Assembly: GCF_003319175.1 (NCBI RefSeq)
Contig: NZ_QOHK01000001.1
Coordinates: 682,001 to 746,000, forward strand
Direction: 5' to 3'
Origin: Blastococcus sp. TF02-8
GTDB lineage: Bacteria; Actinomycetota; Actinomycetes; Mycobacteriales; Geodermatophilaceae
DNA length: 64,000 nucleotides
Shown here: one piece after another, positions 26,702 to 35,182 of the stretch
How the letters are laid out: each line of letters begins with the position of its first letter
Position numbering within the stretch: the first letter of the stretch is position 1
Program-made: the position numbers and the translations under genes
Notes under the pieces: generated by a model
Seen by the model: only the letters and a program-made list of their open reading frames with translations
The model's database searches: none
What the model was told of the DNA's origin: nothing

Positions 26702-27751
26702 TCATCCGACGGTGACCGAACCGCTGCGGGTGGGCACGAGCTCGATCCAGGTGGTGCCTGCGGCGAGCAGGATCGGCGTGCCGTGGAGGTCGGTGAGGAC
26801 CACGCGGTCGCTGTCGGAGCCCTTGGACCAGCGGGCCGGCAGCGTGTGTCCGGCGCTGGCGACGAGCGCCTCTCCCCCGCCCACCATGTCGGTCTCGGGC
26901 ACGGGGTTCCCGGCGGGGTCGGTGTACCGCGTGTTCGCGATGTCGACCCGCAGCACGACGACGTTCGTGGCCTTGAGCGTCTGCCCGTCGGCCTGCATCG
27001 CCGGGGCGTTGCCCTCGCTGCGCAACCACACCTGCAGGGTGGGGTCCCATTGCCAGCTCGGTGCACTCATGCCGGAGAGCTCCAGCCGCAGCGCGCCGGC
27101 CGGTGTCCCGGTGCCGAGCGCGCTCGGCTGGTCGGCCGAGCTGGCCATGCTGAACTGCTCGATCGGGTCGCTGGTGTGCGCGGGGTCGGCCTGGGCCAGG
27201 AAGTCGGCGGGGTTCGCGTACACGTTGTGCGGCGCGCTGCGCCCGTCGATCCGGTAGAAGCCCCCCGCGCCGCCGTCGTGGCTGACCACCTGCAGGCCGG
27301 CGTCCTCGACCGCCTCCACGAACGGTCGCTGGCCGCCGGAGAAGGCGAACAGGCCGTGCAAGGGGGCGGCGATCGCGGCGTCCATCGGCCGGACCGAGCG
27401 GATCGGCCCGATCTCCGGCGGCAGCGTGGAGTGGAAGACGGCGACGAAGCGGGTGATGCCGCCCTCGACGACCTCTTCCCACACGAGGTCGGCCGAGTTG
27501 AGGCCGGACTGCGGGCGGGACTCGGGCGAGTTCTCGATCTTCACCGCCAGCGCCGGGCGCTCGACCGGCTGGGTGGTCTCCACACCGGTGAGCGGCCAGG
27601 GGAACGTCGGCGGGGGTGGCGGCGGCGCGGGCCTGGTCGTGGGCGCGGCCTGCGGCGTGGTGGCGTGCGGGGCACAGCCGGTCGACGAGGCGAGTCCGGC
27701 GGCGACGGCGAGGGCCGCGACGGCGCGGGAGGTCCGGCGGAGTCGGTGCAC
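26702..27751 (-). CDS. DUF3048 family lipoprotein
   Basis: A 349-residue lipoprotein (lipobox SSTGC near residue 28) with a proline-rich linker (about residues 40-55). The two-part DUF3048 fold then covers the rest: VKIENSPESRPQSGLNSADLV begins the N-terminal half and the C-terminal half ends WIELVPTRSGSVTV. The family is secreted in Firmicutes and actinobacteria; Bacillus YerB belongs to it, with a role near the cell wall suspected. The GTG start has an AGGAG nine bases upstream. Confidence 0.88.
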   Translation of the reverse strand: MHRLRRTSRAVAALAVAAGLASSTGCAPHATTPQAAPTTRPAPPPPPPTFPWPLTGVETTQPVERPALAVKIENSPESRPQSGLNSADLVWEEVVEGGITRFVAVFHSTLPPEIGPIRSVRPMDAAIAAPLHGLFAFSGGQRPFVEAVEDAGLQVVSHDGGAGGFYRIDGRSAPHNVYANPADFLAQADPAHTSDPIEQFSMASSADQPSALGTGTPAGALRLELSGMSAPSWQWDPTLQVWLRSEGNAPAMQADGQTLKATNVVVLRVDIANTRYTDPAGNPVPETDMVGGGEALVASAGHTLPARWSKGSDSDRVVLTDLHGTPILLAAGTTWIELVPTRSGSVTVG

Positions 27752-27997
27752 GGGGCGGGCTCCTGCGTCGGCGGGCGTGGGTCCGCCCGGCGAGCGGCCT
27801 CGGCGACACCGAAGCGTCGCCGCAGTGGTTATCGGCCGAGCGGCCGCGGAACGGCACCGGTGCGTGACTGGTCCCACCGTCAGTCCGCAGAAAGCGCACG
27901 CAGGGTGGCGCACATCCGCGCAAGTCCTGGTCCAGGGTTGACACGACGGGGCGCCCGCGGCCTGGATGTGCTGCACACCTGGGACGAGGGAGCCCTC

Positions 27998-29614
27998 ATG
28001 GCACACACGCGCCGGGCCGCGGTACTGCTGCTCGCTGCTCTGGTCGTATCCGCGGGCTGCTCGGCGGACACGGAGGAGGCGCCCGCTCCTCTGGCCACGG
28101 CCGCGCCCCTGCCTGGTTCACCCACGACCACGCCGTCACCCGAGCTCGCCGAGGGCACGGTCACTCCGGCGGGTTCCTACATCGAGGGTCCCGACGGCGT
28201 GACGTTGATCGTTCCGCCCGGCACCGTGCAGGAGCCCACCGCCGCGCACGTACGGGAGCTCCCGGACGGATACGACGTGCACATCGACGGTGCGTGGGAC
28301 GGCTTCGTGATGGTGCTGATGCCGATCGGTGACCTCCCCGAGGACACCGAACCGGTTCTCCTGCACCACGCAGCCGAGGGGCAGGTGCTCGAACCGGCGG
28401 TCGTGGTCGGCGACCACCTGGTGGCCCGCCTCGAGTCGCTGTCGGTGATCGAGCTGCTCAAGTGCTCGATCCCACCGACGAACGCCCTGAAGTGCCTGGC
28501 GAAGGACGGTTACAAGGAACTCAAGAAGGAGGCCCTGAACCAGGGCGGGAAGAAGGCCACCGACCCGCTGGCGTGCGGCGACGTGCTGGACGTCGTCGGC
28601 TGGTTCACCGGCGAGGAGGCATGCCACGCCGGTGAGACGCAGGAGGAGATAGACGCCTGGCAGAAGGCCGAGGAGGAACGGCGACGCAAGGAGCAGCAGG
28701 GCACGCCACCATCCGGCGCGGCGCCCCCGGCAGCAGCTCCCGTGAGCGAGGTTCGGTTGTCGCGCGGCGGAGCGGCTCCGCAGGGCTCCTACTACGACGT
28801 CCGGCTGGCCGGTTTCGCCCCCGGGACGACAGTCCAGGTGTCCTGCCGCGACAGCGCGGACCCCGGGGGTTTCCTGACCTTCACCCTGGCGACCGACGCC
28901 GCGGGCGAAGCCGCCGCGTCGAACCGGTGCTATTCGGGAGACGGACCGGACCACTGGGTGGTCGCCGGCGGACGGGAATCGAACCACGTCTCGTGGGCCG
29001 CTTCTGGTGGGACCGGCGCAGCCCCGCCCCCGCCCGCTCCGCCTCCGCCCGCCCCACCGAGCAGGAATCCGGTGGTCTCCCTGGCGCAGGGACCGTCCGC
29101 CCCTGCGGGCTACCGGTACGCGGTGTCGCTCAGCGGCTTCTCGCCCGGGGCGGCGGTGACCGTCACCTGCCACGACAGCGCCGACCCCGGCGGGTTCTTC
29201 ACCTTCACCATGACCACCGACGGAGCCGGCAACGCCTTCACCCAGAACCAGTGCTACTCCGGCGACGGACCCGATCACTGGGTCCGGGCAGGTGGACGCG
29301 AGTCCAACCACGTCGCCTGGTCCGCGGCAGCGCCGCCTCCTCCGCCTCCGGCCGCGAATCCGGTGGTCTCCCTGGGGCGCGGACCGGGCGCGCCTGCGGG
29401 CTACCGGTACGCGGTGTCGCTCAGCGGCTTCTCACCCGGGGCGGCGGTGACCGTCACCTGCCACGACAGCGCCGACCCCGGCGGGTTCTTCACCTTCACC
29501 ATGACCACCGACGGAGCCGGCAACGCCTTCACCCAGAACCAGTGCTACTCCGGCGACGGACCTGATCACTGGGTCCGGGCAGGTGGACGCGAGTCCAACC
29601 ACGTGACCTGGTGA
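27998..29614 (+). CDS. repeat-containing lipoprotein
   Basis: A 538-residue lipoprotein (lipobox VSAGC). Residues 30-250 are a unique region with a charged coiled segment before three copies of an approximately 85-residue beta-rich repeat. Each repeat has two cysteines (TCHDSADPGG and NQCYSGDGPDH in the later copies) and ends GGRESNHV-W; proline-rich linkers separate them. Copies two and three are almost identical at the DNA level. The repeats look like disulfide-bonded surface modules for binding a ligand or the wall; no family is recognised. It is divergent from the DUF3048 gene. Confidence 0.82.
   Translation: MAHTRRAAVLLLAALVVSAGCSADTEEAPAPLATAAPLPGSPTTTPSPELAEGTVTPAGSYIEGPDGVTLIVPPGTVQEPTAAHVRELPDGYDVHIDGAWDGFVMVLMPIGDLPEDTEPVLLHHAAEGQVLEPAVVVGDHLVARLESLSVIELLKCSIPPTNALKCLAKDGYKELKKEALNQGGKKATDPLACGDVLDVVGWFTGEEACHAGETQEEIDAWQKAEEERRRKEQQGTPPSGAAPPAAAPVSEVRLSRGGAAPQGSYYDVRLAGFAPGTTVQVSCRDSADPGGFLTFTLATDAAGEAAASNRCYSGDGPDHWVVAGGRESNHVSWAASGGTGAAPPPPAPPPPAPPSRNPVVSLAQGPSAPAGYRYAVSLSGFSPGAAVTVTCHDSADPGGFFTFTMTTDGAGNAFTQNQCYSGDGPDHWVRAGGRESNHVAWSAAAPPPPPPAANPVVSLGRGPGAPAGYRYAVSLSGFSPGAAVTVTCHDSADPGGFFTFTMTTDGAGNAFTQNQCYSGDGPDHWVRAGGRESNHVTW
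28748..28996 (+). repeat. repeat unit 1 of the lipoprotein (diverged)
   Basis: It encodes the first copy of the lipoprotein repeat. The cysteine positions and the GDGPDHWV and GGRESNHV blocks match the other copies, but the DNA has diverged clearly from them. Confidence 0.75.
29066..29320 (+). repeat. repeat unit 2 of the lipoprotein
   Basis: A 255-bp unit starting AATCCGGTGGTCTCCCTGG. It is nearly identical to unit 3, with an offset of exactly 291 bp; from the CCTGCGGGCTACCGG stretch onward only a handful of bases differ. Confidence 0.9.
29357..29611 (+). repeat. repeat unit 3 of the lipoprotein
   Basis: A second, nearly identical copy of the 255-bp unit, ending one codon before the stop. 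The near identity implies a recent tandem duplication or gene conversion. Confidence 0.9.
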
Positions 29615-29621
29615 ACGAGGA

Positions 29622-29653
29622 CGCCCCCTCTCCTCGGCCGAGGAGAGGGGGCG
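29622..29653. terminator. bidirectional hairpin between convergent genes
   Basis: A perfect 32-base palindrome (16 + 16 bases, with the central bases forming the loop) lies eight bp past the lipoprotein stop and 16 bp past the stop of the convergent 48-residue gene. Confidence 0.85.
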
Positions 29654-29669
29654 CCGTCGTGCGCTGAGG

Positions 29670-29816
29670 TCAGCGACGGCCGGTCTTGCCGCTGCGGCTC
29701 TTCTGGAAGTCCGCGATGGCCTTCTTGATCTTCGCCTGGTTCTCGGGCTTGCGGGCCTCCTGGACCACCTTCGCCGCGATCCCCGAAGCGATCAGCTTCC
29801 TGAACATGCCTGCCAT
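29670..29816 (-). CDS. small basic protein of 48 residues
   Basis: A short gene starting MAGMFRKLIASGIAAKVVQE. The product is an amphipathic, basic helix (about residues 4-40) with an Arg/Lys/Gly-rich tail. The ATG is preceded by a perfect AAGGAGG with correct spacing, and a bidirectional hairpin follows the stop, which together make translation likely. Proteins of this style are scattered in actinobacteria; the role is unknown. It lies 90 bp upstream of the end of the carboxylase gene. Confidence 0.75.
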   Translation of the reverse strand: MAGMFRKLIASGIAAKVVQEARKPENQAKIKKAIADFQKSRSGKTGRR

Positions 29817-29906
29817 GGTCTTCCTCCTTCGATCGTCGGACCCTCTCCTGCCCTGACGAACGGGCCGCCAACCACGTGCCCGGCTTCTCCACCCGGTCGG
29901 GCGGCG

Positions 29907-32900
29907 TCACCAGGTGTCGACGTGCGGGCGCGCCCGCCCTGCCGGCCGCGGGTTCTCGGCCACCTCGCGGGTCAGCGTGCTGATCCAGCGGCGGGTGTCG
30001 ACGGGGTCGATGACGTCGTCGATCTCCCAGTGCGCGGCCACGTTCAGCCCGCGCCCGTTCTCGTAGGAGTGGGCCACCGCCGCTTGGAACGCCGCCTCGC
30101 GCTCCTCGTCGTCCTCGATGGCGGCGAGCTCGCGCTTCATACCGAGCCGCACCGCCCCCTCGAGGCCCATCGGGCCGAACTCGCTGGTGGGCCAGCCGAC
30201 GGTGAAGCGCGGCACCTTGGTGCTGCCGCCGGCCATCGCCTGCGCGCCGAGGCCGTAGGCCTTGCGGACGACGACGGTCCCGATCGGCACCGACAGGTTC
30301 GCGCCGATGACGAACAACCGGGAGAAGTGCCGCACGGTCGCGGTCTTCTCCGACTCGACGCCGACCATGAAGCCGGGGGTGTCGCACAGCGAGACGACCG
30401 GCAGCCCGTGGGCGTCGCAGAGCTGGAGGAAGCGGGCGGCCTTGTCCGCGGCGTCGGAGTCGATCGCGCCGCCGAGGTGGGTGGGGACGTTCGCGATCAC
30501 GCCGACCGGCGCGCCCTCGACGCGGGCCAGCGCGGTGATCATGCCGGCACCCCAGCCGTCGCGGAGCTCGAGCACCGAGTCCTCGTCGAACAGGGCCCGC
30601 AGCACCGCGCGCATGTCGTAGACGCGCTTGCGGTTCTCGGGCACCAGGTGCCGCAGCGCGCGCTGGTCGGGGGCGGCCCAGTCGGCGACCGGGCCCTGGA
30701 AGTAGGAGAGGTACTTCCTGGCCGCGGCGACGGCGGCGGCGTCGTCGGCCACCCGGAGGTCGACGACGCCGTTGGCGTGCTGGACGTCGATCGGCCCGAT
30801 CTCCTCCGGCTTGACGACGCCGAGCCCGCCACCCTCGATCATCGCCGGGCCACCCATGCCGATGTTCGCGTCCTCGGTGGCGATGACGACGTCGCAGGTG
30901 CCGAGCAGGGCCGCGTTGCCGGCGAAGCAGCGGCCACTGGCGATGCCGACGGTGGGCACGAGACCGGAGAGCCGGCCGAACAGCGTGAAGGCGGCGGTGT
31001 CGAGCGCGGAGACGACCGGGTGGTCGACGTCGCCGGGCCGCCCTCCCCCGCCCTCGGCGAAGAGGACGACGGGCAGGCGGCGCTTCTCGGCCAGCTCGAA
31101 GAGGCGGTCCTTCTTCAGGTGGCCGCGCATGCCCTGGGTGCCGGCGAGCACGGTGTAGTCGTAGGAGACGACGACGGTCGCCCCGCCGTCGATGTCGGCT
31201 AGCCCGCCGACCACGCCGTCGGCCGGGGTGCGCTCCTGCAGCTCCTCCCTGCTGCGGCGGCGCTCCTGCGCGGCGAAGACCAGCGGCCCGTACTCGAGGA
31301 AGCTCCCCTCGTCGACGAGGCCGGCGAGGTTCTCCCGGGCTGTGCGCCGGCCCTGGGCGTGCCGCTTGGCGACCGCCTCGGGGCGGAACTCGTCCAGCCC
31401 GATCTCGTGCCGGCGGCGCACCTCGGCGAGGTCGGGCCGGTCGGCGTCCAGGTCGAGCTGGGCGGCCTCCTGCTCGGTGCCCCCGGAGGCGTGCGCGACG
31501 TCGGCCAGCAGCTGCCCCTGCGCGACGGTGTCGCCCACCTGCACGGCGAGCCGGAGCACGGTGCCGCCGGCGGGCAGTGCGACGACGTGCTCCATCTTCA
31601 TCGCCTCGAGCACCACGACCGCTCCCCCGGGCCGGACCGTCGTCCCGGCCCGCGCCTCGACGGCGACGACCGTGCCGGGGACCGGTGCGCGCAGCCCGTC
31701 GCCGTCCTGCGGGTGGAGCGGGGTCTCTCCCGCCAGCTCGGCCAGGTGGTCGTCGACGAACGTGGTGGTGGCCCGGGTGATCTCCGGGTGCCGGAGCAGG
31801 GCACGCAGGAAGCCGGTGTTGGTGGCGACGCCCCCGACCTGCACCTCGCCCAGCGCCCGGTGCAGGTGCGCCAGGGCGGCGTCGAGGCCGCCGGACCGCT
31901 CGTGGACGACGACCTTGGCCAGCAGCGGGTCGTAGCGCGGGCTCTGCTCGGCGCCGGGGCGGGCGGCGGTGTCGACCCGCACCCCGGGGCCGCCGGGCAG
32001 CGCCAGCGTGGTGATCGTGCCCGCGCTGGGGACGACGCCGCCCGCGGTGACGGTCTCGGCGTTGATCCGCGCCTGCACGGCGAACCCGACCGGCACGGGG
32101 TCGAGGTCCACCTCGGCCAGCGTGGCGCCCGCGGCGACGCGCAGCTGCAGCCGCACGAGGTCCAGGCCGAGCGTCTCCTCGGTGACCGTGTGCTCGACCT
32201 GCAGCCGCGGGTTGCACTCCAGGAAGGCGAACCGGTGTGGCGCGTCCGCGGGGACGAGGAACTCCACGGTGCCGAGCCCGGAGAACTCCGGGCCGACGAC
32301 GGCGACCGCGGCCTCGGCCAGCCGGGCGCGGACGTCGTCCGGCAGGTCCGGGGCGGGTGCGATCTCGACGATCTTCTGCCGGTTGCGCTGCAGCGAGCAG
32401 TCCCGGTCGCCGAGGGCGGTCACGTGCCGACCGTCGCCGAGCACCTGCACCTCGATGTGCCGGGCCCGCTCGATCAGCTCCTCGGCCAGGAGGGCCTCGC
32501 TGCCGAAGGCGACCCGGGCGGCGGTGCCCAGCTGCTCGACAGCGGCCGCGACGTCGTCCCCGCGCCGGAGGATGTGCGTGGCCCGACCGCCTCCACCGAA
32601 CCGGGCCTTGAGCATGACCGCGCCGGTCTCCTCCAGCAGCGCGGTGACGCCCGCGACGTCGCCGTCGGCGGTGCGCAGGACCGGGACGCCGGCGACCTCG
32701 GCCGCCTGCCGGGCGAGCACCTTGTCGCCGAGGGTGGCGAGCGCGGCGGCTCCCGGGCCCACGACGGTGATGCCGGCGTCGGCACAGGCCTCGCTCAGCT
32801 CGGGGGTCTCGGAGAGGAACCCGTAACCGGGGTGGACCAGGGTGCAGCCAGTGTCCGCGGCGGCCCGCGCGACCGCCGCCGCGTCGAGGTAGGCGGCCGG

Positions 32901-33062
32901 CCCGCGGCCGGGGAGGAGGTAGCTCTCGTCCGCAGCGGAGAGGTGCGGGGCGTCGGGCTCGTCGGCTGCGGTGATGGCGACCGAGACCAACCCCTCGGCG
33001 GCCGCGGCGCGGGCGATGCGGACGGCGATCTCGCCGCGGTTGGCGATCAGCAGGCGAGCCAC
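29907..33062 (-). CDS. single-chain acyl-CoA carboxylase (biotin carboxylase-BCCP-carboxyltransferase)
   Basis: A 1051-residue fusion of all three carboxylase activities. Biotin carboxylase (residues 1-450) starts VARLLIANRGEIAVRI and carries the ATP-grasp glycine loop FGGGGRATHI and the LECNPRLQVEHTVTE active-site block. The biotin domain (about 460-525) has biotinylated Lys489 in EAMKMEH. The carboxyltransferase halves follow, with GGGRPGD, CFAGNAALLG and IGMGGPAMIEGGGLGV in the first and CDTPGFMVGVESE in the second. It should carboxylate an acyl-CoA substrate; which acyl group is not evident. A GTG at 33062 was chosen because it begins directly at the conserved N-terminus. Confidence 0.92.
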   Translation of the reverse strand: MARLLIANRGEIAVRIARAAAAEGLVSVAITAADEPDAPHLSAADESYLLPGRGPAAYLDAAAVARAAADTGCTLVHPGYGFLSETPELSEACADAGITVVGPGAAALATLGDKVLARQAAEVAGVPVLRTADGDVAGVTALLEETGAVMLKARFGGGGRATHILRRGDDVAAAVEQLGTAARVAFGSEALLAEELIERARHIEVQVLGDGRHVTALGDRDCSLQRNRQKIVEIAPAPDLPDDVRARLAEAAVAVVGPEFSGLGTVEFLVPADAPHRFAFLECNPRLQVEHTVTEETLGLDLVRLQLRVAAGATLAEVDLDPVPVGFAVQARINAETVTAGGVVPSAGTITTLALPGGPGVRVDTAARPGAEQSPRYDPLLAKVVVHERSGGLDAALAHLHRALGEVQVGGVATNTGFLRALLRHPEITRATTTFVDDHLAELAGETPLHPQDGDGLRAPVPGTVVAVEARAGTTVRPGGAVVVLEAMKMEHVVALPAGGTVLRLAVQVGDTVAQGQLLADVAHASGGTEQEAAQLDLDADRPDLAEVRRRHEIGLDEFRPEAVAKRHAQGRRTARENLAGLVDEGSFLEYGPLVFAAQERRRSREELQERTPADGVVGGLADIDGGATVVVSYDYTVLAGTQGMRGHLKKDRLFELAEKRRLPVVLFAEGGGGRPGDVDHPVVSALDTAAFTLFGRLSGLVPTVGIASGRCFAGNAALLGTCDVVIATEDANIGMGGPAMIEGGGLGVVKPEEIGPIDVQHANGVVDLRVADDAAAVAAARKYLSYFQGPVADWAAPDQRALRHLVPENRKRVYDMRAVLRALFDEDSVLELRDGWGAGMITALARVEGAPVGVIANVPTHLGGAIDSDAADKAARFLQLCDAHGLPVVSLCDTPGFMVGVESEKTATVRHFSRLFVIGANLSVPIGTVVVRKAYGLGAQAMAGGSTKVPRFTVGWPTSEFGPMGLEGAVRLGMKRELAAIEDDEEREAAFQAAVAHSYENGRGLNVAAHWEIDDVIDPVDTRRWISTLTREVAENPRPAGRARPHVDTW

Positions 33063-33159
33063 CGCGCGATGCTCGCACGCGGCGCCGATATCCGTTTCCC
33101 GGCTGTCGGCACCTGCCCCTACCGTGCCTAGCGAGCAACGCCCCGAACATGGGAGATCC

Positions 33160-34257
33160 GTGACCGATCCCGTCGTCCGGCTGACCGCCGGCGAACCGCT
33201 GAACGCCTCGATGTGGCTCGACCGCCTCGACGAGGTGAGCACCGGCATGCTCCTGCAGCCCCAGTGGGACGGCTCCATGCCCTACTACCGGAAGGGGAGC
33301 GTGCCGGGAGCGGTCGACGACCCGTGCGGCATCGCCCCGGAGGAGGCCGTCCTCCGGCTGGACCAGAAGGACCGCAACGACCGCACCGTCGTTCTCTCGG
33401 TGCCGGGCGCACTCCTGCGGATCAGCGTCGAGAGCCGGGTGACCTCGATCGACGTGGTCGGTACCGAGCTGCCCGTGGTCGAGCGACTGGTCGCGCAGCT
33501 CGTCGCCCGGGCGGAGGAGGTCACGATCGCCCCGGACGGCCAGGTGCGCATGGGGTTCTGGTCGTTCAGCGACGGGTCCGGCGACCGGTCCTCCCGCCAG
33601 GTGACCGCTCCACATTGGGGGGAGGTGGCGGGCAACTACGGCGGGCGCACCCGGGAGTCACTGGCCTCGCTCATGACGACGACGGACATGACTGGCCGGG
33701 CGGGGCGGCTGATCCTCTGGCACGGCGCACCCGGCACCGGGAAGACGACCGCGGTGCGGGCGCTGAGCCGGGAGTGGGCCGACTGGTGCGGTGTGCACTA
33801 CGTGATGGACCCCGAGCGGTTGTTCGGCGAGCCGGCGTACCTGCTGGACGTCGCCGGGGCGGACCAGGACGACCTGCACGGGGACGGCGCCCGCTGGCGG
33901 CTCGTGGTCGCCGAGGACTGCGACGAGTACCTGCGCTCGGACGCCAAGCTGCGCGCCGGCGCCTCGCTGGGCCGGCTGCTGAACCTGTGCGACGGCATCC
34001 TCGGACACGGGCTCAAGGTGCTGGTCCTGCTGACGACGAACGAGGACGTCGGGCTGCTGCACCCCGCGATCACCCGGCCCGGCCGCTGCCTGAGCCAGGT
34101 GGAGTTCGAACCGCTGTCTCGCGCGGAGGCGCAGAGCTGGCTCGGCGCGGGGGCCACCGCGCCGGACCGGCCGCTCACGCTCGCCGAGCTCTACGCGCTG
34201 CGCGAGGAGCGTGCCGGGACCGTCAGCCGCGCAAGCAGTGCCGGCGGCTACCTGTAG
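33160..34257 (+). CDS. DUF5925-type AAA ATPase
   Basis: A 365-residue protein. The N-terminal 160 residues are the DUF5925 region. A AAA ATPase follows: Walker A GAPGTGKTT (189-197), a Walker-B-like VVAEDCDEYL in which the usual DE pair reads EDCDE, and sensor 1 in VLLTTNEDVG. Arg residues are present in AITRPGRCLSQVEF. These proteins are frequent in actinobacteria and their substrate is unknown. The GTG start has GGGAG five bases upstream. It is divergent from the carboxylase gene and followed after 15 bp by the SMP-30-like gene. Confidence 0.85.
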   Translation: MTDPVVRLTAGEPLNASMWLDRLDEVSTGMLLQPQWDGSMPYYRKGSVPGAVDDPCGIAPEEAVLRLDQKDRNDRTVVLSVPGALLRISVESRVTSIDVVGTELPVVERLVAQLVARAEEVTIAPDGQVRMGFWSFSDGSGDRSSRQVTAPHWGEVAGNYGGRTRESLASLMTTTDMTGRAGRLILWHGAPGTGKTTAVRALSREWADWCGVHYVMDPERLFGEPAYLLDVAGADQDDLHGDGARWRLVVAEDCDEYLRSDAKLRAGASLGRLLNLCDGILGHGLKVLVLLTTNEDVGLLHPAITRPGRCLSQVEFEPLSRAEAQSWLGAGATAPDRPLTLAELYALREERAGTVSRASSAGGYL

Positions 34258-34272
34258 CCGTACGGTCCGCTC

Positions 34273-35172
34273 ATGGCTGAGCGAGAGTTCCGGACGGTGC
34301 TCGAGGGTGGTTCGTACTTCGAGGGGCCGCGGTGGCACGACGGCGCGTGGTGGGCGTCGGACTTCTACCGGCACACGGTCAGCCGGGTGGAACCCGGGGG
34401 CGGCGAGACCGTGGTCCTCGAGGTCGAGAACCAGCCCTCGGGCCTGGGCTGGCTCCCGGACGGGTCGCTGCTCGTCGTCTCGATGAAGGACCACCGGCTG
34501 CTGCGCGTGACCGACGGCGAGGTGACCACGCACGCCGACCTGTCCGAGCACTGCGGCGGGCACCTCAACGACATGGTGGTCGACGCCGCGGGTCGGGCGT
34601 TCGTGGGCGACTTCGGCTTCGACCTGATGGGCGGCGGCGCCCCCGCCCCGGCGTCGGTGAAGCGGGTGGACCCCGACGGCACGGTCACCGTCACCGCCGA
34701 GGGGCTGCGCTTCCCGAACGGGTCGGTGATCACCCCGGACGGCGGCACGCTGATCGTCGGCGAGACGTGGGGCAACCGCTTCACCGCGTTCGACATCGCC
34801 ACCGACGGGTCGCTGGGCAACCGCCGGGTGTGGGGCGCCTTCGGCGAGGAGCCGGTGGGCGACTCGATCGAGCAGCTGCTGGGCCAGGTCGTCGTCGCCC
34901 CCGACGGGTGCACCCTGGACGCCGAGGGCCACATCTGGGTGGCCGACGGGTTCGGCTCACGAGTGCTGCGGGTGGCTCCCGGCGGCGGGATCGTCGAGGA
35001 GATCACCGCACCGGAGGACATGGGCGTGTTCGCCTGCGCGCTCGGCGGAGACGACGGCCGGACGCTGCTGATGTGCTGCGCCCCGGATTTCTACGAGCAC
35101 ACGCGGGCGCCGGTGCGCGAGGCGGTGCTGGTGTCCACGGACGTCGCCGTCCCGCACGCCGGGAGGCCGTGA
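34273..35172 (+). CDS. SMP-30/gluconolactonase/LRE family protein
   Basis: A 299-residue six-bladed beta-propeller. The metal ligands are in YFEGPRWHDG (Glu17), CGGHLNDMVVD (Asn), RFPNGSVITPDG (Asn) and VADGFGSRV (Asp), matching the calcium/zinc site of lactone hydrolases. It may open sugar lactones or related esters. It is in tandem with the AAA gene 15 bp upstream, and the stop is 10 bp from that of the convergent GGDEF gene. Confidence 0.88.
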   Translation: MAEREFRTVLEGGSYFEGPRWHDGAWWASDFYRHTVSRVEPGGGETVVLEVENQPSGLGWLPDGSLLVVSMKDHRLLRVTDGEVTTHADLSEHCGGHLNDMVVDAAGRAFVGDFGFDLMGGGAPAPASVKRVDPDGTVTVTAEGLRFPNGSVITPDGGTLIVGETWGNRFTAFDIATDGSLGNRRVWGAFGEEPVGDSIEQLLGQVVVAPDGCTLDAEGHIWVADGFGSRVLRVAPGGGIVEEITAPEDMGVFACALGGDDGRTLLMCCAPDFYEHTRAPVREAVLVSTDVAVPHAGRP

Positions 35173-35182
35173 CCGGCGGGGG

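Noticed and set aside
28966-28988. A tRNA T-arm-like stretch (reverse of GTGGTTCGATTCCCGTC).
   Set aside because: It lies inside the lipoprotein repeat, coding GGRESNH; no acceptor stem or cloverleaf was found around it.
29566-33615. A long minus-strand frame overlapping the carboxylase in another phase.
   Set aside because: It is Arg/Gly/Ala-rich shadow sequence; the carboxylase frame has biotin, ATP-grasp and carboxyltransferase motifs.
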